Notes under the pieces: model-generated | The model's input: the letters and a program-made list of their open reading frames with translations, nothing else | Databases searched by the model: none | What the model was told of the DNA's origin: nothing | Assembly (NCBI GenBank): GCA_022511345.1 | Contig: JAFLRR010000002.1 | Coordinates: 62,001 to 126,000 of the forward strand | DNA from: Alistipes sp. | GTDB taxonomy: Bacteria > Bacteroidota > Bacteroidia > Bacteroidales > Rikenellaceae | Direction of reading: 5' to 3' | DNA length: 64,000 bases | In this document: one piece after another, positions 15,517 to 23,843 of the stretch | How the letters are laid out: each line of letters starts with the position of its first letter | How positions within the stretch are numbered: the first letter of the stretch is position 1 | Translations under genes and position numbers: made by a program

Positions 15517-18500
15517 ATGATTAAGATTGTACACATCTCCGACTTTCATTTGACCAAACAGCATTCAGCAGATTGGATTGAATATATCTCTGAAGCATTC
15601 GTGCAATTGATGACAGATCAGAATGTGGATTCAGACCATATTTTCGTTGTATGTACAGGAGATCTGGTTGATAAAGGAGGGGCGGATTATGACCACAATT
15701 TAGGAACGGCATTCAATGTGTTCAAAACTCAGGTGCTTGATGAGATACATAGGAAGTGCAACATTTCGTATGATCATATTATTATCATACCAGGTAATCA
15801 TGATATAGATCGAAATGCAGATAATGAATATACCAATATTGGCATGAGAAAGAAATTTGCAGATGTAGGAGTTGATGAAATTAATAAAGTTACAACAAAG
15901 CTGTTAGATGGGGATATTCGAGGTGCAGAGCGACTTAAACCATATAAAGATTTTGAGATAGATTTGTATAAAGGATATCCTAATATTGAGATATCCTACC
16001 TAGGCTCATCTTTTAGATATACACTTGACAATAAGAAGATTGGTTTCGTGGGGTTGAACTCTGTCTGGAATGCGTTTGATGATACAGATAAAGAAATTGG
16101 GATGTTTATTGGTGAGCCTCAATACAAAAGATGTCTTAAGTACGTAAACGATTGCGATACTAAAATCTTGCTATTGCACCATCCACTTGATTGGTTAAAA
16201 ATCGAAAAAAATACAATAGTACAGTGGTGCTATCGAGATTTTGATATGGCACTGTTAGGTCATGTTCATAGTGGAGATACGTCTCTCGAAGTTAAATTAT
16301 CTGGTAATATATTTATTGATATAGCCCCATCTTCAACAAGCGATATTAGAGAGGCTTGTTATTGCGCATTTGCTAATGGTATATCTATCATTGACTATGA
16401 TATTGATGGAAGAAGTATTGATTGCACATACTACATATATAGCCATAAAGAGCGTAGCTATGTTAGAAATTGTAATATTACTTCGAATGGCACTTTTCAT
16501 TTTGATATACCTAAAGCTTATTCCGCAGATCTACAGAGCATCATAGACCGAGCTTTACAATATATTAAGGATACACGAATTGCACAAATTAATAACTCTA
16601 TCATTGCTCAAAAAGCGAATGTTATCCCATCGTTATTAGATTCTTTTATAATGCCTCCGATATTGAAAAACGGAGTAAATGATGATGATCAAATAGATAT
16701 CAATTTGAATACTATACTTAAAAATAAGGAAAATCAGATATTTTTAGGTTCGCACGAGTGTGGTAAAACAACATTGCTATATAGATTATTAATTGAATAC
16801 GTAGAGCAATATATACATTATGGCATGGTTCCAATTTACATCAATTTCAACGATATCGCCAATAGAGAAATAGAAACAATTATTAAGGAGTATATTGATT
16901 GCAATTCGGAACAATGTAAATCACTGATAAATAATAATAAAATACTATTGCTAGTTGATAACTATGTCCCTTCAATAGAGAATAAAATACAAACTAAAAG
17001 GTTGTATAACTTCATTCACGATAATAATATTCCTATTATTGCAACATCTGAATATGATTTCCGAGGTACATTACCTAGCATCTTTGAAAAAAGTCCGATC
17101 GCTGCTGAATATTATTATATAGAACCTCTAAAAAGTAGTCAAATAAAAGAGTTAATGATACGATGGTCTCCTAAAGATGAGTTTTTACAACGTAACACTA
17201 AGATTGATAAGATGGTATCTAGTTTCGGTGCATACTCATTACCATGTACGGCCATGTCAGTATCCTTATATTTGTGGAGTACTGAGAATGCAGAAAGAGA
17301 GCCAGTTAATCATGCTGTTTTGCTAGACATATATATTGAGATTATTTTGGAGAAATTACAAAAGGATAATATATATCGTAATAGTTTTGACTATCGAAAT
17401 AAGACAATGCTTTTAGCCTGCATTGCAAAAAAGATGTGCTTAGATAATACATTTGAGTTATCCTATTCGGAGTATATAAAATGTATCGAGGAATACTTTG
17501 AAATCGTCGGTTTTACCAACTATCAGGCAGACAAATTGGGCGAATATTTCATCTCGCAAAAAATATTTAATCGCCAGTGCAATACGATTAGATTTGCGCA
17601 TTCGTGCTTCTATTACTTTTATTTAGCTAATAGAATGATGGATGATAAAGAGTTTAAAGACTTTATTTTGAGTGAATCAGAGTATTATAAATATTCCAGG
17701 GTTATTGATTATTATACAGGGCTAAAGAGGAATGATTCTGAAACGCTTAAAATAATACATGAGCGATTTGATAAAATGTTTGAACCTGTTATGCCGATAT
17801 ATGATGAGATAAATATAGATGACTGCTTTACGCATATTGTGAATAATCGTCCGGAATTTATTCCTAAGGTTAAAGATTATGACATTACGGTAATTAAGAG
17901 AGATAAACCGACTGAAGAGATAATTGAAAAAAAATTGCATGAGTACTCTGATAAAAGACTAAAACAAATATCGGATGAGATTATTAAATCTGAGAGAGTT
18001 ACCCCCGCGCTCTTAATAATATTGATGTCAAATGTTCTACGGAATTCAGAAGGCGTCGAGGATCTTGACTTAAAGAAGAACGTATATGGTAGTATTGTGC
18101 GTAATTCTCTCGTATGGACTATTTTGGTCAAGGATAATTTAGCCCGATATGCTAATACTCATAATGGTAAATTACCAGATATCTATATTGGAGTTAAAAA
18201 TGTTGAAGCATTCCTTCGGTATATGCCATATATATTGCAAGATTCTATTAATCTAGAACTTGGTTCAAACAAGTTGAACTTAGTATTCAAGGATAAAATT
18301 AATAAAGATAATAATACTTCTGTATCTGATGTGGAAAGATTCTTCTCAGTAGGTATGTATTGGGATAATCATGGTGATGAGTATATGAAATATATTAAAA
18401 ATTTGATTAAATGTGTAAAAAATAATTGTGTCCAAGATTATCTTTTATCTAAATTATTGTTTGTGTATAATCATCAAACTAAAAAAGATAGTAAAGAAGC

Positions 18501-18606
18501 TAATGATTATATAGACTTGATCTCTGACTTAAAAATAAAAAACGAAAAACTCCCAAAAAGGTGGAAAGATTCAATCATGAAACAATTAAAAAGTTTTAGC
18601 AAATAA
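15517..18606 (+). CDS. Metallophosphoesterase-STAND (NACHT-like) ATPase fusion, candidate defence protein
   Basis: This 1029-residue protein has two domains plus a large sensor-like C-terminus. Residues 1-~320 are a calcineurin-like phosphoesterase with all metal ligands: Asp9 and His11 (SDFHL), Asp49 (TGDLVD), Asn94/His95 (GNHD), His221 (LLHH), and His249/His251 (GHVH). Residues ~375-700 form a STAND/NACHT-like NTPase: 'IMPPIL' ahead of Walker A GSHECGKTT (411-419), then Walker B KILLLVDN with Asp481. Residues ~700-1029 are helical, unrecognised and probably ligand-sensing. This effector-NTPase-sensor order is that of Avs/bNACHT-type antiphage sensors, but a phosphoesterase effector is unusual. 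The phosphodiesterase may cut nucleic acid or a nucleotide upon activation. The gene is very AT-rich and last in the element. Confidence 0.82.
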   Translation: MIKIVHISDFHLTKQHSADWIEYISEAFVQLMTDQNVDSDHIFVVCTGDLVDKGGADYDHNLGTAFNVFKTQVLDEIHRKCNISYDHIIIIPGNHDIDRNADNEYTNIGMRKKFADVGVDEINKVTTKLLDGDIRGAERLKPYKDFEIDLYKGYPNIEISYLGSSFRYTLDNKKIGFVGLNSVWNAFDDTDKEIGMFIGEPQYKRCLKYVNDCDTKILLLHHPLDWLKIEKNTIVQWCYRDFDMALLGHVHSGDTSLEVKLSGNIFIDIAPSSTSDIREACYCAFANGISIIDYDIDGRSIDCTYYIYSHKERSYVRNCNITSNGTFHFDIPKAYSADLQSIIDRALQYIKDTRIAQINNSIIAQKANVIPSLLDSFIMPPILKNGVNDDDQIDINLNTILKNKENQIFLGSHECGKTTLLYRLLIEYVEQYIHYGMVPIYINFNDIANREIETIIKEYIDCNSEQCKSLINNNKILLLVDNYVPSIENKIQTKRLYNFIHDNNIPIIATSEYDFRGTLPSIFEKSPIAAEYYYIEPLKSSQIKELMIRWSPKDEFLQRNTKIDKMVSSFGAYSLPCTAMSVSLYLWSTENAEREPVNHAVLLDIYIEIILEKLQKDNIYRNSFDYRNKTMLLACIAKKMCLDNTFELSYSEYIKCIEEYFEIVGFTNYQADKLGEYFISQKIFNRQCNTIRFAHSCFYYFYLANRMMDDKEFKDFILSESEYYKYSRVIDYYTGLKRNDSETLKIIHERFDKMFEPVMPIYDEINIDDCFTHIVNNRPEFIPKVKDYDITVIKRDKPTEEIIEKKLHEYSDKRLKQISDEIIKSERVTPALLIILMSNVLRNSEGVEDLDLKKNVYGSIVRNSLVWTILVKDNLARYANTHNGKLPDIYIGVKNVEAFLRYMPYILQDSINLELGSNKLNLVFKDKINKDNNTSVSDVERFFSVGMYWDNHGDEYMKYIKNLIKCVKNNCVQDYLLSKLLFVYNHQTKKDSKEANDYIDLISDLKIKNEKLPKRWKDSIMKQLKSFSK

Positions 18607-18870
18607 GTGAATGATAATACACGAATGCGCCTATATTATATAAAAAGAGTGGATTGAATATTTGATAGATCCTAGGATAAACCACCAATAAGTAGAAAAC
18701 GTTTTCTACTTATTGGTGGTTATTACGTAATCCCATTTGCAGAATTCGATAGTCTGCTTGACAATGTTGTATATAATGATGCTACGTGGCGCACTGGCAT
18801 TTTGCGACTCAAAAGCAGTAAAATAATTGGGCATCATTACCTCGATGGATTCGTTACATTGTGGATATAT
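18607..18870. other. Non-coding right end of the element
   Basis: Apart from the 42-bp palindrome described separately, I see no convincing gene. A minus-strand frame running out of the tRNA gene to 18706 contains a weak 43-residue stretch that could be a gene remnant, but nothing supports it. Confidence 0.5.
18680..18721. repeat. Perfect 42-bp palindrome after the STAND gene
   Basis: Bases 18680-18700 are the exact complement of 18701-18721, centred on AAAACGTTTT with no loop. It lies 74 bp after the stop codon. As RNA it would form a long hairpin and probably ends or stabilises the transcript, though the T tract that should follow is lacking (GGTTATTACG). As DNA it could be a cruciform or a protein site near the element end. 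Confidence 0.8.
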
Positions 18871-18880
18871 GGGAACAATT
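18871..18880. repeat. Single copy of the element's 11-bp arm-type repeat at the right end
   Basis: GGGAACAATT matches ten bases of the five-copy unit at 1776-1830 and lies 10 bp inside the right att repeat, in the same orientation. This supports the idea that the unit is bound by the integrase or excisionase at both ends. Confidence 0.55.
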
Positions 18881-18890
18881 GCTATAAATG

Positions 18891-18956
18891 AAAATCGCCA
18901 ATAGTCTAAATATCTGACTATTAGCGATTTTCTGCGTACCCGGAGCCGGGGTCGAA
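18891..18956. repeat. Right attachment site (overlaps the intact tRNA-Leu 3' end)
   Basis: This is the partner of 1577-1642 (64 of 66 identical). It includes the tRNA 3' end (from 18937) and an imperfect inverted repeat just beyond it: 18891-18906 pairs with 18916-18931, apart from small mismatches. That inverted repeat may be the tRNA terminator and/or the integrase core-binding pair. Integration leaves the tRNA intact because the element supplies an identical 3' end. Confidence 0.88.
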
Positions 18957-19020
18957 CCGGCACGACATTGCTGTCATTGGTGTTTGAGACCAACGCGTCT
19001 ACCGATTCCGCCATCCGGGC
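18937..19020 (-). tRNA. tRNA-Leu (anticodon CAA)
   Basis: This 84-nt cloverleaf has a 7-bp acceptor stem (GCCCGGA with TCCGGGT, one G-U pair) and discriminator A. The D-arm is of leucine type, the anticodon loop is CTCAAAC with CAA at positions 34-36, the variable arm is long, as class II tRNAs require, and the T-arm has GTTCGAC. CCA is not encoded. It reads TTG codons. Its 3' end is the integration target of the adjacent mobile element; tRNA-Leu is also the known target of Bacteroides NBU1. Confidence 0.95.
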
Positions 19021-19104
19021 CTCGCGATGAAGAATCGGGAGTGCAAATATAAGTAAATTTTTCGATTTCGAGCCCCGGCGCTCAAAAAAAGCCTCCCGTG
19101 CCGG

Positions 19105-20142
19105 CTACCACATAGGCTTGAACGGTGCCGACTTAACGAGTTTGTCGTTGACCGTTCCCGCGAGATTCTTCTGCTTCGAGGTGTCGAGCTTGAGTATAGG
19201 CGCTCCGGCGGCGAGGTCTATGGCACCCAGGTCGATGCAGAATGTCGAGAATTCGGTCGTGAATCCGAAGTAGTATAGCAGATTGCGTGCGTCGGCCACG
19301 CTTCTCCACTGTGTCGACGACAGGTTTGGCGCCTCGTCGGGTTCGTATCCGAGCGGCACCGACACGTTTGCCAGCACGCTCAGCACCTCGGCGGCAGCGC
19401 GGCGGCTGTCGACATCCTTGGGCACGCTGTCTATGAAGAACGACGCCCTCACGAATCTGTCCGGGCTTCGCACCGTGCCGGGGAGCATGTTCGTGCCGCC
19501 CACCTGTTTCCAGTAGTCGTTTATGGCCTGCATCTGCGGAAATGGCGGGTCGTTTGTCAGCACGCGGTAATCTTTCGAGCTGTACAGATTCAGCTTTCCC
19601 TGCCTGTACTCCATCACCAGCGTCTGCCCCGAGCGGTCGGTCACGGCCCAGTGGAGGGCTGCGGCGGTTCCGCCGTCGAAGCTCTCGCCGTATATGGCCA
19701 CCTCGTTATCGTCGAGCCATCGGGCCACTTCGTCCACCGTTGCGAAGTTGTCCAGAAAGTAGCTTACGAACACGGCCAGGCTCAGCGCCGGAATCTTGCC
19801 GTCGGGCGAGGTCTTGTATACGGCGCCTTTGCAGAACAGCGCGTTCATCACCAGCCCCTTCTCGTTCATTCCCTCGGTTACTCCGCCGTCATAGGATACG
19901 GCCGTCACGGAGCCGTATCGCGAGCTCCAGTGCAATGTGTTGCCCGAGGGCATTCCCTGCCGCTCTGTTCCGCGCGGCCAGACATAGATGTTTGTCGGAA
20001 TCGGCGTTCGCCAGTCGAGAGTGCGGCCCACGAGCGTCAGGCTGTCGCTGCCCTGAAACACCACGCGCGAGCAGGGTCGTGCGCTGCCGAATGGAAACAT
20101 CGCCGCGGCGGCGCAGATAGTTGCTGTCAGAATTTTTTTCAT
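19105..20142 (-). CDS. Secreted linear amide C-N hydrolase (choloylglycine hydrolase family)
   Basis: This 345-residue Ntn-hydrolase is of the penicillin V acylase / bile salt hydrolase family. A signal peptide (about residues 1-21) is followed by Cys24 in 'ARPCSRVVF'. Cleavage before this Cys, or further processing, would free the N-terminal nucleophile. 'LVGRTLDWR' with conserved Arg and Asp, and 'VSYDGGVTEGMNEKGLVM' are typical. Unlike cytoplasmic bile salt hydrolases of Gram-positives, it is exported, probably to the periplasm, as in Bacteroides. Substrate (bile salts, penicillin V or N-acyl amino acids) cannot be fixed from sequence. The start at 20142 is chosen because MKKILTA begins the signal peptide. 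It is a stand-alone gene next to the tRNA. Confidence 0.88.
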   Translation of the reverse strand: MKKILTATICAAAAMFPFGSARPCSRVVFQGSDSLTLVGRTLDWRTPIPTNIYVWPRGTERQGMPSGNTLHWSSRYGSVTAVSYDGGVTEGMNEKGLVMNALFCKGAVYKTSPDGKIPALSLAVFVSYFLDNFATVDEVARWLDDNEVAIYGESFDGGTAAALHWAVTDRSGQTLVMEYRQGKLNLYSSKDYRVLTNDPPFPQMQAINDYWKQVGGTNMLPGTVRSPDRFVRASFFIDSVPKDVDSRRAAAEVLSVLANVSVPLGYEPDEAPNLSSTQWRSVADARNLLYYFGFTTEFSTFCIDLGAIDLAAGAPILKLDTSKQKNLAGTVNDKLVKSAPFKPMW

Positions 20143-20226
20143 GCGTTTTTTCGGTTTTGTTACCTGTCGAGTGCAAATTTGGTGCGACAGCGCTGCCTGC
20201 GGCGGCAAATATTCTCCCCGGGCATG

Positions 20227-20266
20227 AAAAAAGGCTCCGCCCGCAGGGGCGAAGCCGTCTTTTTTT
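20227..20266. terminator. Terminator downstream of the cupin-CMD operon
   Basis: A 10-bp stem with one mismatch (20233-20242 with 20247-20256) is flanked by an A run and a T run, so it works in both directions. On the minus strand it ends the operon whose last gene stops at 20283. Confidence 0.75.
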
Positions 20267-20282
20267 CCTGGCCGCAGCTCTC

Positions 20283-21539
20283 TTATTTAGCCGCGTCGCT
20301 TATGCATGCCAGCGCGTTGAGCGTTCGCGGGTAGCCTATGTATGGCAGCAGCTGGGTCGTTACGGCTATCAGAACATCGCGGCCGTTGCCCGCAGCCATA
20401 TTTGCTGCAATGTGCGCGCGCACCTGAGCCTCGCATCCTCCGAGCGATATGAGAATGGCATACGTGAGCAGTTCGCGCTCCCCGGTCCCGAATCCTGCTC
20501 GGGTCTGGTAGTCGCCGAAACAGTTGCCAGACAGTGCTCGCTGAATGTGCAGCAGGTCGGCCGGCGAGTTGTCGTATAGCGATTTTATCGCCTCGCCGAA
20601 TATCTCGGTCTGAAGTTCGAGTCCCCGCTCCATGCGGTTTTCGGGCGTTACTGTCGCGCATCCCTCGAGCGGCAGGGCTACTCCCCGGGCCGTGAATGCG
20701 GCATTCATCTCGGCCAGCATTTCGGCCGCCCGCGCCATGCCGACATACGGCACTGCATGGTACAGCACCTCGCGAATCTCAACTGGCGTGATTGCGTTTG
20801 CCAGGGCAGCGCGCAGCGTGGCGCGGTATTGCTGCGGAGTGTTCTGCGCTATTGCCGAAGCCATCGTCACGAGTATTCGCGTGCGCAGGTCTATGGCATC
20901 CGACTGGGCTGTTTCGTCGAATGCGAAGTTGGTGAATATCTCGGCCAGCTCGGGGTCTGTCTGCGGCGAGGGCAGCGCCTCGGCGGCAAGCCATGCGTCG
21001 CTGTTCTGCCGTGCGAGCTCTGTCAGCTGCATCCTCTGCCCGGGTGCAGCGGTCGCCTCCATATACTCGCTATCGCCTACGGGCTCGAGCCAGGTGTTAG
21101 TGTTTGTCTGGGAGTTGCACTCCACGGCCAGATGCGAGAACCAGCTGTCGGGAGCCGCTCCGTGCCAGTGTTCCACGTCTGGGGCTATCTCCACCACGTC
21201 GCCCGGGCGCAGTTCGCGGGCCGCTGCTCCGCGCTCCTGGTAGAAACCGCGGCCGGCGGTGCATATCAGCAGCTGTCCGCCCGTATGGCTGTGCCAGTTG
21301 TTGCGGCATGCTGGCGAGAAAGTGACGTTTGCGATGTTTGTTCCCAGAGCGTCGTTTTTGCTCACCGGAGCCAGGTATGCCTGGCCGGTGAAGAATTGCG
21401 AGAACTGTTCGGGCAGGGGCTCTCCCTGCGGGAAAATCTGCTGAAATTCGTTCTTCATATCTGTCTGTGCATTTGTTGTTTGCGCTGTTGCAGAGACCGC
21501 GGCCAGCAGGGCTGCTAACATTACTGTGAACCGTATCAT
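20283..21539 (-). CDS. Secreted cupin - carboxymuconolactone decarboxylase-like fusion protein
   Basis: This 418-residue protein has a signal peptide (1-20) and three parts. A cupin domain (about 50-150) has metal-ligand histidines in 'NNWHSHTGGQ' and 'VEHWHGAAPD'. Two CMD/AhpD-like helical domains follow, at about 190-285 and 315-415. The second keeps a Cys and His ('GGCEAQVRAH'), while the first lacks the cysteine, so the CxxC redox pair of AhpD is absent. Such fusions are found in Bacteroidota near AraC regulators and are thought to act on small aldehydes, lactones or quinone-type compounds, but no reaction is established. It overlaps the upstream metallophosphoesterase by 4 bp and is likely controlled by the divergent AraC protein. 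Confidence 0.82.
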   Translation of the reverse strand: MIRFTVMLAALLAAVSATAQTTNAQTDMKNEFQQIFPQGEPLPEQFSQFFTGQAYLAPVSKNDALGTNIANVTFSPACRNNWHSHTGGQLLICTAGRGFYQERGAAARELRPGDVVEIAPDVEHWHGAAPDSWFSHLAVECNSQTNTNTWLEPVGDSEYMEATAAPGQRMQLTELARQNSDAWLAAEALPSPQTDPELAEIFTNFAFDETAQSDAIDLRTRILVTMASAIAQNTPQQYRATLRAALANAITPVEIREVLYHAVPYVGMARAAEMLAEMNAAFTARGVALPLEGCATVTPENRMERGLELQTEIFGEAIKSLYDNSPADLLHIQRALSGNCFGDYQTRAGFGTGERELLTYAILISLGGCEAQVRAHIAANMAAGNGRDVLIAVTTQLLPYIGYPRTLNALACISDAAK

Positions 21540-22690
21540 GATTTGCGTTTTAGAGTTATCACATCAATGCAGGGCCATGCGCCGAACCTGAATGGAGCCG
21601 TTCCTCCCGTGCCCGTCGAAACATATAGCTTGCGCCCTCCGCAGTCGTACTCTCCGCCCCATTCGTCATATGTCCAGGCCGACGGCGAGAATCCACCCAG
21701 CCTGAACTGCATGGCATGGGTGTGCCCCGCCAGCATGAGCGCCACGTCGCTCTGTGGCAGCACTTCGGCCCGCCAGTGCGTGGGGTCGTGGCTCAGCAGT
21801 ACCTTGAACATGTTCTCCGGCAGGCCGTCCAGAGCCTTTCTCAGGTCGCCTTTCGAGGGAAACGGAGGCCTGCCGACATTCTCGACGCCTATTATGGCTA
21901 TCTGCTCGCCGCCGCGCGTTATTATGCGGTGCTCGTTCAGCAGCAGATTCCATCCTGCCTCTCGCTCGGCACGCTTGACCAGTTCGAGGCTTCGCGCCGC
22001 GCCGTCGCGTGTCGGCCAGCGGTGGTACTCGCTGTAGTCGTGGTTGCCCGTTACCGAGTATACTCCGTCTCGGGCCCTGAGCTGCGCGAGCACCTGTCCG
22101 AATGGCTCCAGCTCCTCGAATGACGAGTTTATTATGTCGCCCGTGAACATCACCGCGTCGGCCTGTTCGGCATTTATGGCCTCTGCCAGTCGGCTCATGA
22201 ATCGCGTGCTTCGGCCGAATGAGCCGGCGTGCAGGTCCGAGAAGTGTACTATGCGGTATCCGTCGAAAGCCTCTGGCAGCTGCTCGAACTCCATTGTCGT
22301 GCGCTTTACCGCGAGTATCGTTCGTCCCGCCGTCATGCTGAATATCGATATTGCCGCCACGGCCGCAGCCAGCACGCATCCCACCGTGTCACCCGCGCGC
22401 GGTGCGGCCGACAGGGTCGGTATGAGTCCTGCCGCGCGTCCGGCCAGCGAGCAGATGCACAGTATCAGCTTCGGCACCCCTATGCAGAGCACCGCGCCGA
22501 ATAGCAGCACCAGCACCGTCTGCGAGTTGTGGCCGCGCATGAATGCGGCCGTGAGAATCATCATGGCTATTGTCGGCAGCCAGCACAGAATCCGCCACCA
22601 CGTCCCGCGCAGCAGCACCGTCGAGATGTATATGTCCGGCAGTACGAGAAGCGCTATTATCGTAAGAATTATTGCACGCATGTCATTCAA
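21536..22690 (-). CDS. Membrane-anchored metallophosphoesterase
   Basis: This 384-residue protein has four or so hydrophobic segments in the first ~130 residues. A calcineurin-like phosphoesterase domain follows: 'FSDLHAGSFG', 'FTGDIINSS', 'TGNHDYSEY', 'LSHDPTHW' and 'AGHTHAMQ', so all metal ligands are there. Relatives (YkuE/YaeI type) include lipid-linked UDP-sugar and phospholipid pyrophosphatases, but the exact substrate is unknown. The start may be Met1 (22690) or Met4 (22681). It is the first gene of a two-gene operon with the cupin-CMD fusion and is divergent from the AraC gene. Confidence 0.85.
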   Translation of the reverse strand: MNDMRAIILTIIALLVLPDIYISTVLLRGTWWRILCWLPTIAMMILTAAFMRGHNSQTVLVLLFGAVLCIGVPKLILCICSLAGRAAGLIPTLSAAPRAGDTVGCVLAAAVAAISIFSMTAGRTILAVKRTTMEFEQLPEAFDGYRIVHFSDLHAGSFGRSTRFMSRLAEAINAEQADAVMFTGDIINSSFEELEPFGQVLAQLRARDGVYSVTGNHDYSEYHRWPTRDGAARSLELVKRAEREAGWNLLLNEHRIITRGGEQIAIIGVENVGRPPFPSKGDLRKALDGLPENMFKVLLSHDPTHWRAEVLPQSDVALMLAGHTHAMQFRLGGFSPSAWTYDEWGGEYDCGGRKLYVSTGTGGTAPFRFGAWPCIDVITLKRKS

Positions 22691-22896
22691 TTTTTAGCGA
22701 CACTCCAGCAATGCCGGTGCCGCAACCGCTCCGGCGTCCGGCTGCCGTTTCCATCATCTATGCCTCATGGCGGACATTCTGCGTTTTCGGTCCTGTGAGG
22801 CGAGCGCTCCGCCCGACGGGAGTATTCATTTTACCGGTAATGTTACCATTTTTACATGTTTTGCATATCGGTGCAAACCTTTGGCTGAAAAAATAA

Positions 22897-22904
22897 TAAC
22901 TTTG
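22897..22904 (+). promoter_or_regulatory. -7 element of the AraC-family gene
   Basis: TAACTTTG lies 24 bp before the ATG at 22929, in the 238-bp divergent region shared with the metallophosphoesterase operon. Confidence 0.6.
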
Positions 22905-22928
22905 TAATATCACTAATCCCCCGGTGTA

Positions 22929-23834
22929 ATGGACACAAAGATACGCAATTTTTCGACAATTGCCGAATTCAACGATGTTTTCGGCGTCGAAACCCTGCAT
23001 CCGTCGGTCAGCGTCATCGACATGTCGAAGAGCGGACCGATTCGCCACCTGCTGGCGCTCTACGACTTTTATGCCATCTTTCTCAAGGAGACGGATTGCG
23101 GCGGCGTTAGATACGGTCGCCGTTTTTATGATTACAGTGCCGGCACGCTCGTCTGCATCGGTCCCGGCCAGGTCTACGGCGTCGCGGACGACGGCACGAC
23201 CTTCCAGCCGCTCGGCCACGTGCTGCTGTTCCATCCCGACTTCGTGCGCGGCTCGTCGCTCGGCAGCCATATGGGCGACTATGCCTTCTTCTCTTACCGC
23301 TCCAACGAGTCGCTCCACATGACAGAGTCCGAGCGACTGATTGTCCTCGGCTGTTTCAGCCGCATCGGACAGGAGCTCGAGTTGGCCGACGATGCGAGTC
23401 GCGACAGGTTGATATCCAAGAATATAGAGTTGCTGCTCGACTACTGCCTGCGTTTCCACGACCGTCAGTTCGCCAACCCCCACAATGAGGAGAAGGACCT
23501 GCTGGTACGCTTCCAGGCCGTCCTTGACGATTACTTTTCGTCGGGCCGTGCAGCCGACGACGGCGTTCCTACGGTCAAGAGGTGTGCCGAGGTGCTGTGC
23601 CTGTCTGCCAACTATTTCGGCGATTTGTTCAAGCGCGAGACGGGCCGCACGGCCCAGGAGTACATACGTCTGTCTCTTGTCGAGCGAGCCAAGGAGCAGC
23701 TGTTCGACCCTTCGAAGAGCATCTCCGAGGTGGCCTATTCTCTCGGGTTCAAGTACCCGCAGCACTTCACGCGGCTGTTCAAGCGCATTTGCGGCGTTAC
23801 CCCCGACAACTGGCGCCGTTCGCAGATCTATTAG
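22929..23834 (+). CDS. AraC-family transcription regulator
   Basis: This 301-residue protein has an N-terminal cupin-like ligand domain (about 20-150) and a C-terminal pair of helix-turn-helix motifs (about 200-298). The first HTH includes 'EVLCLSANYFGDLFKRETG' and the second 'ISEVAYSLGFKYPQHFTRLF', which is the AraC signature. It is transcribed away from the metallophosphoesterase and cupin-CMD operon, the usual position of a local activator, so it likely controls those genes in response to a small molecule. It converges on the kdsC-like gene with only 9 bp between them. Confidence 0.92.
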   Translation: MDTKIRNFSTIAEFNDVFGVETLHPSVSVIDMSKSGPIRHLLALYDFYAIFLKETDCGGVRYGRRFYDYSAGTLVCIGPGQVYGVADDGTTFQPLGHVLLFHPDFVRGSSLGSHMGDYAFFSYRSNESLHMTESERLIVLGCFSRIGQELELADDASRDRLISKNIELLLDYCLRFHDRQFANPHNEEKDLLVRFQAVLDDYFSSGRAADDGVPTVKRCAEVLCLSANYFGDLFKRETGRTAQEYIRLSLVERAKEQLFDPSKSISEVAYSLGFKYPQHFTRLFKRICGVTPDNWRRSQIY

Positions 23835-23843
23835 CTGTCGGTT

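Larger units (their letters stand above)
1577..18956. mobile_element. Integrative mobilizable element in tRNA-Leu, carrying defence cargo
   Basis: About 17.4 kb lies between 66-bp direct repeats that duplicate the tRNA-Leu 3' end. An outward-lying tyrosine integrase sits at the left end, and a mobilization module (HTH protein, primase-helicase, candidate oriT, relaxase, MobC) lies inside. No type IV secretion genes are present, so transfer would need a helper conjugative element. Gene order and the tRNA-Leu target resemble Bacteroides NBU elements. The backbone at 5500-9912 is GC-rich like the host, while cargo at 3200-5250 and 9950-18600 is clearly AT-rich, so the element looks assembled from parts of different origin. 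No transposase or resistance gene was seen. Confidence 0.87.

Noticed and set aside
18706..19014. Minus-strand open frame of 102 codons spanning the tRNA-Leu and the element end
   Set aside because: Its first half is the tRNA gene and att repeat read as protein; the rest has no recognisable feature.
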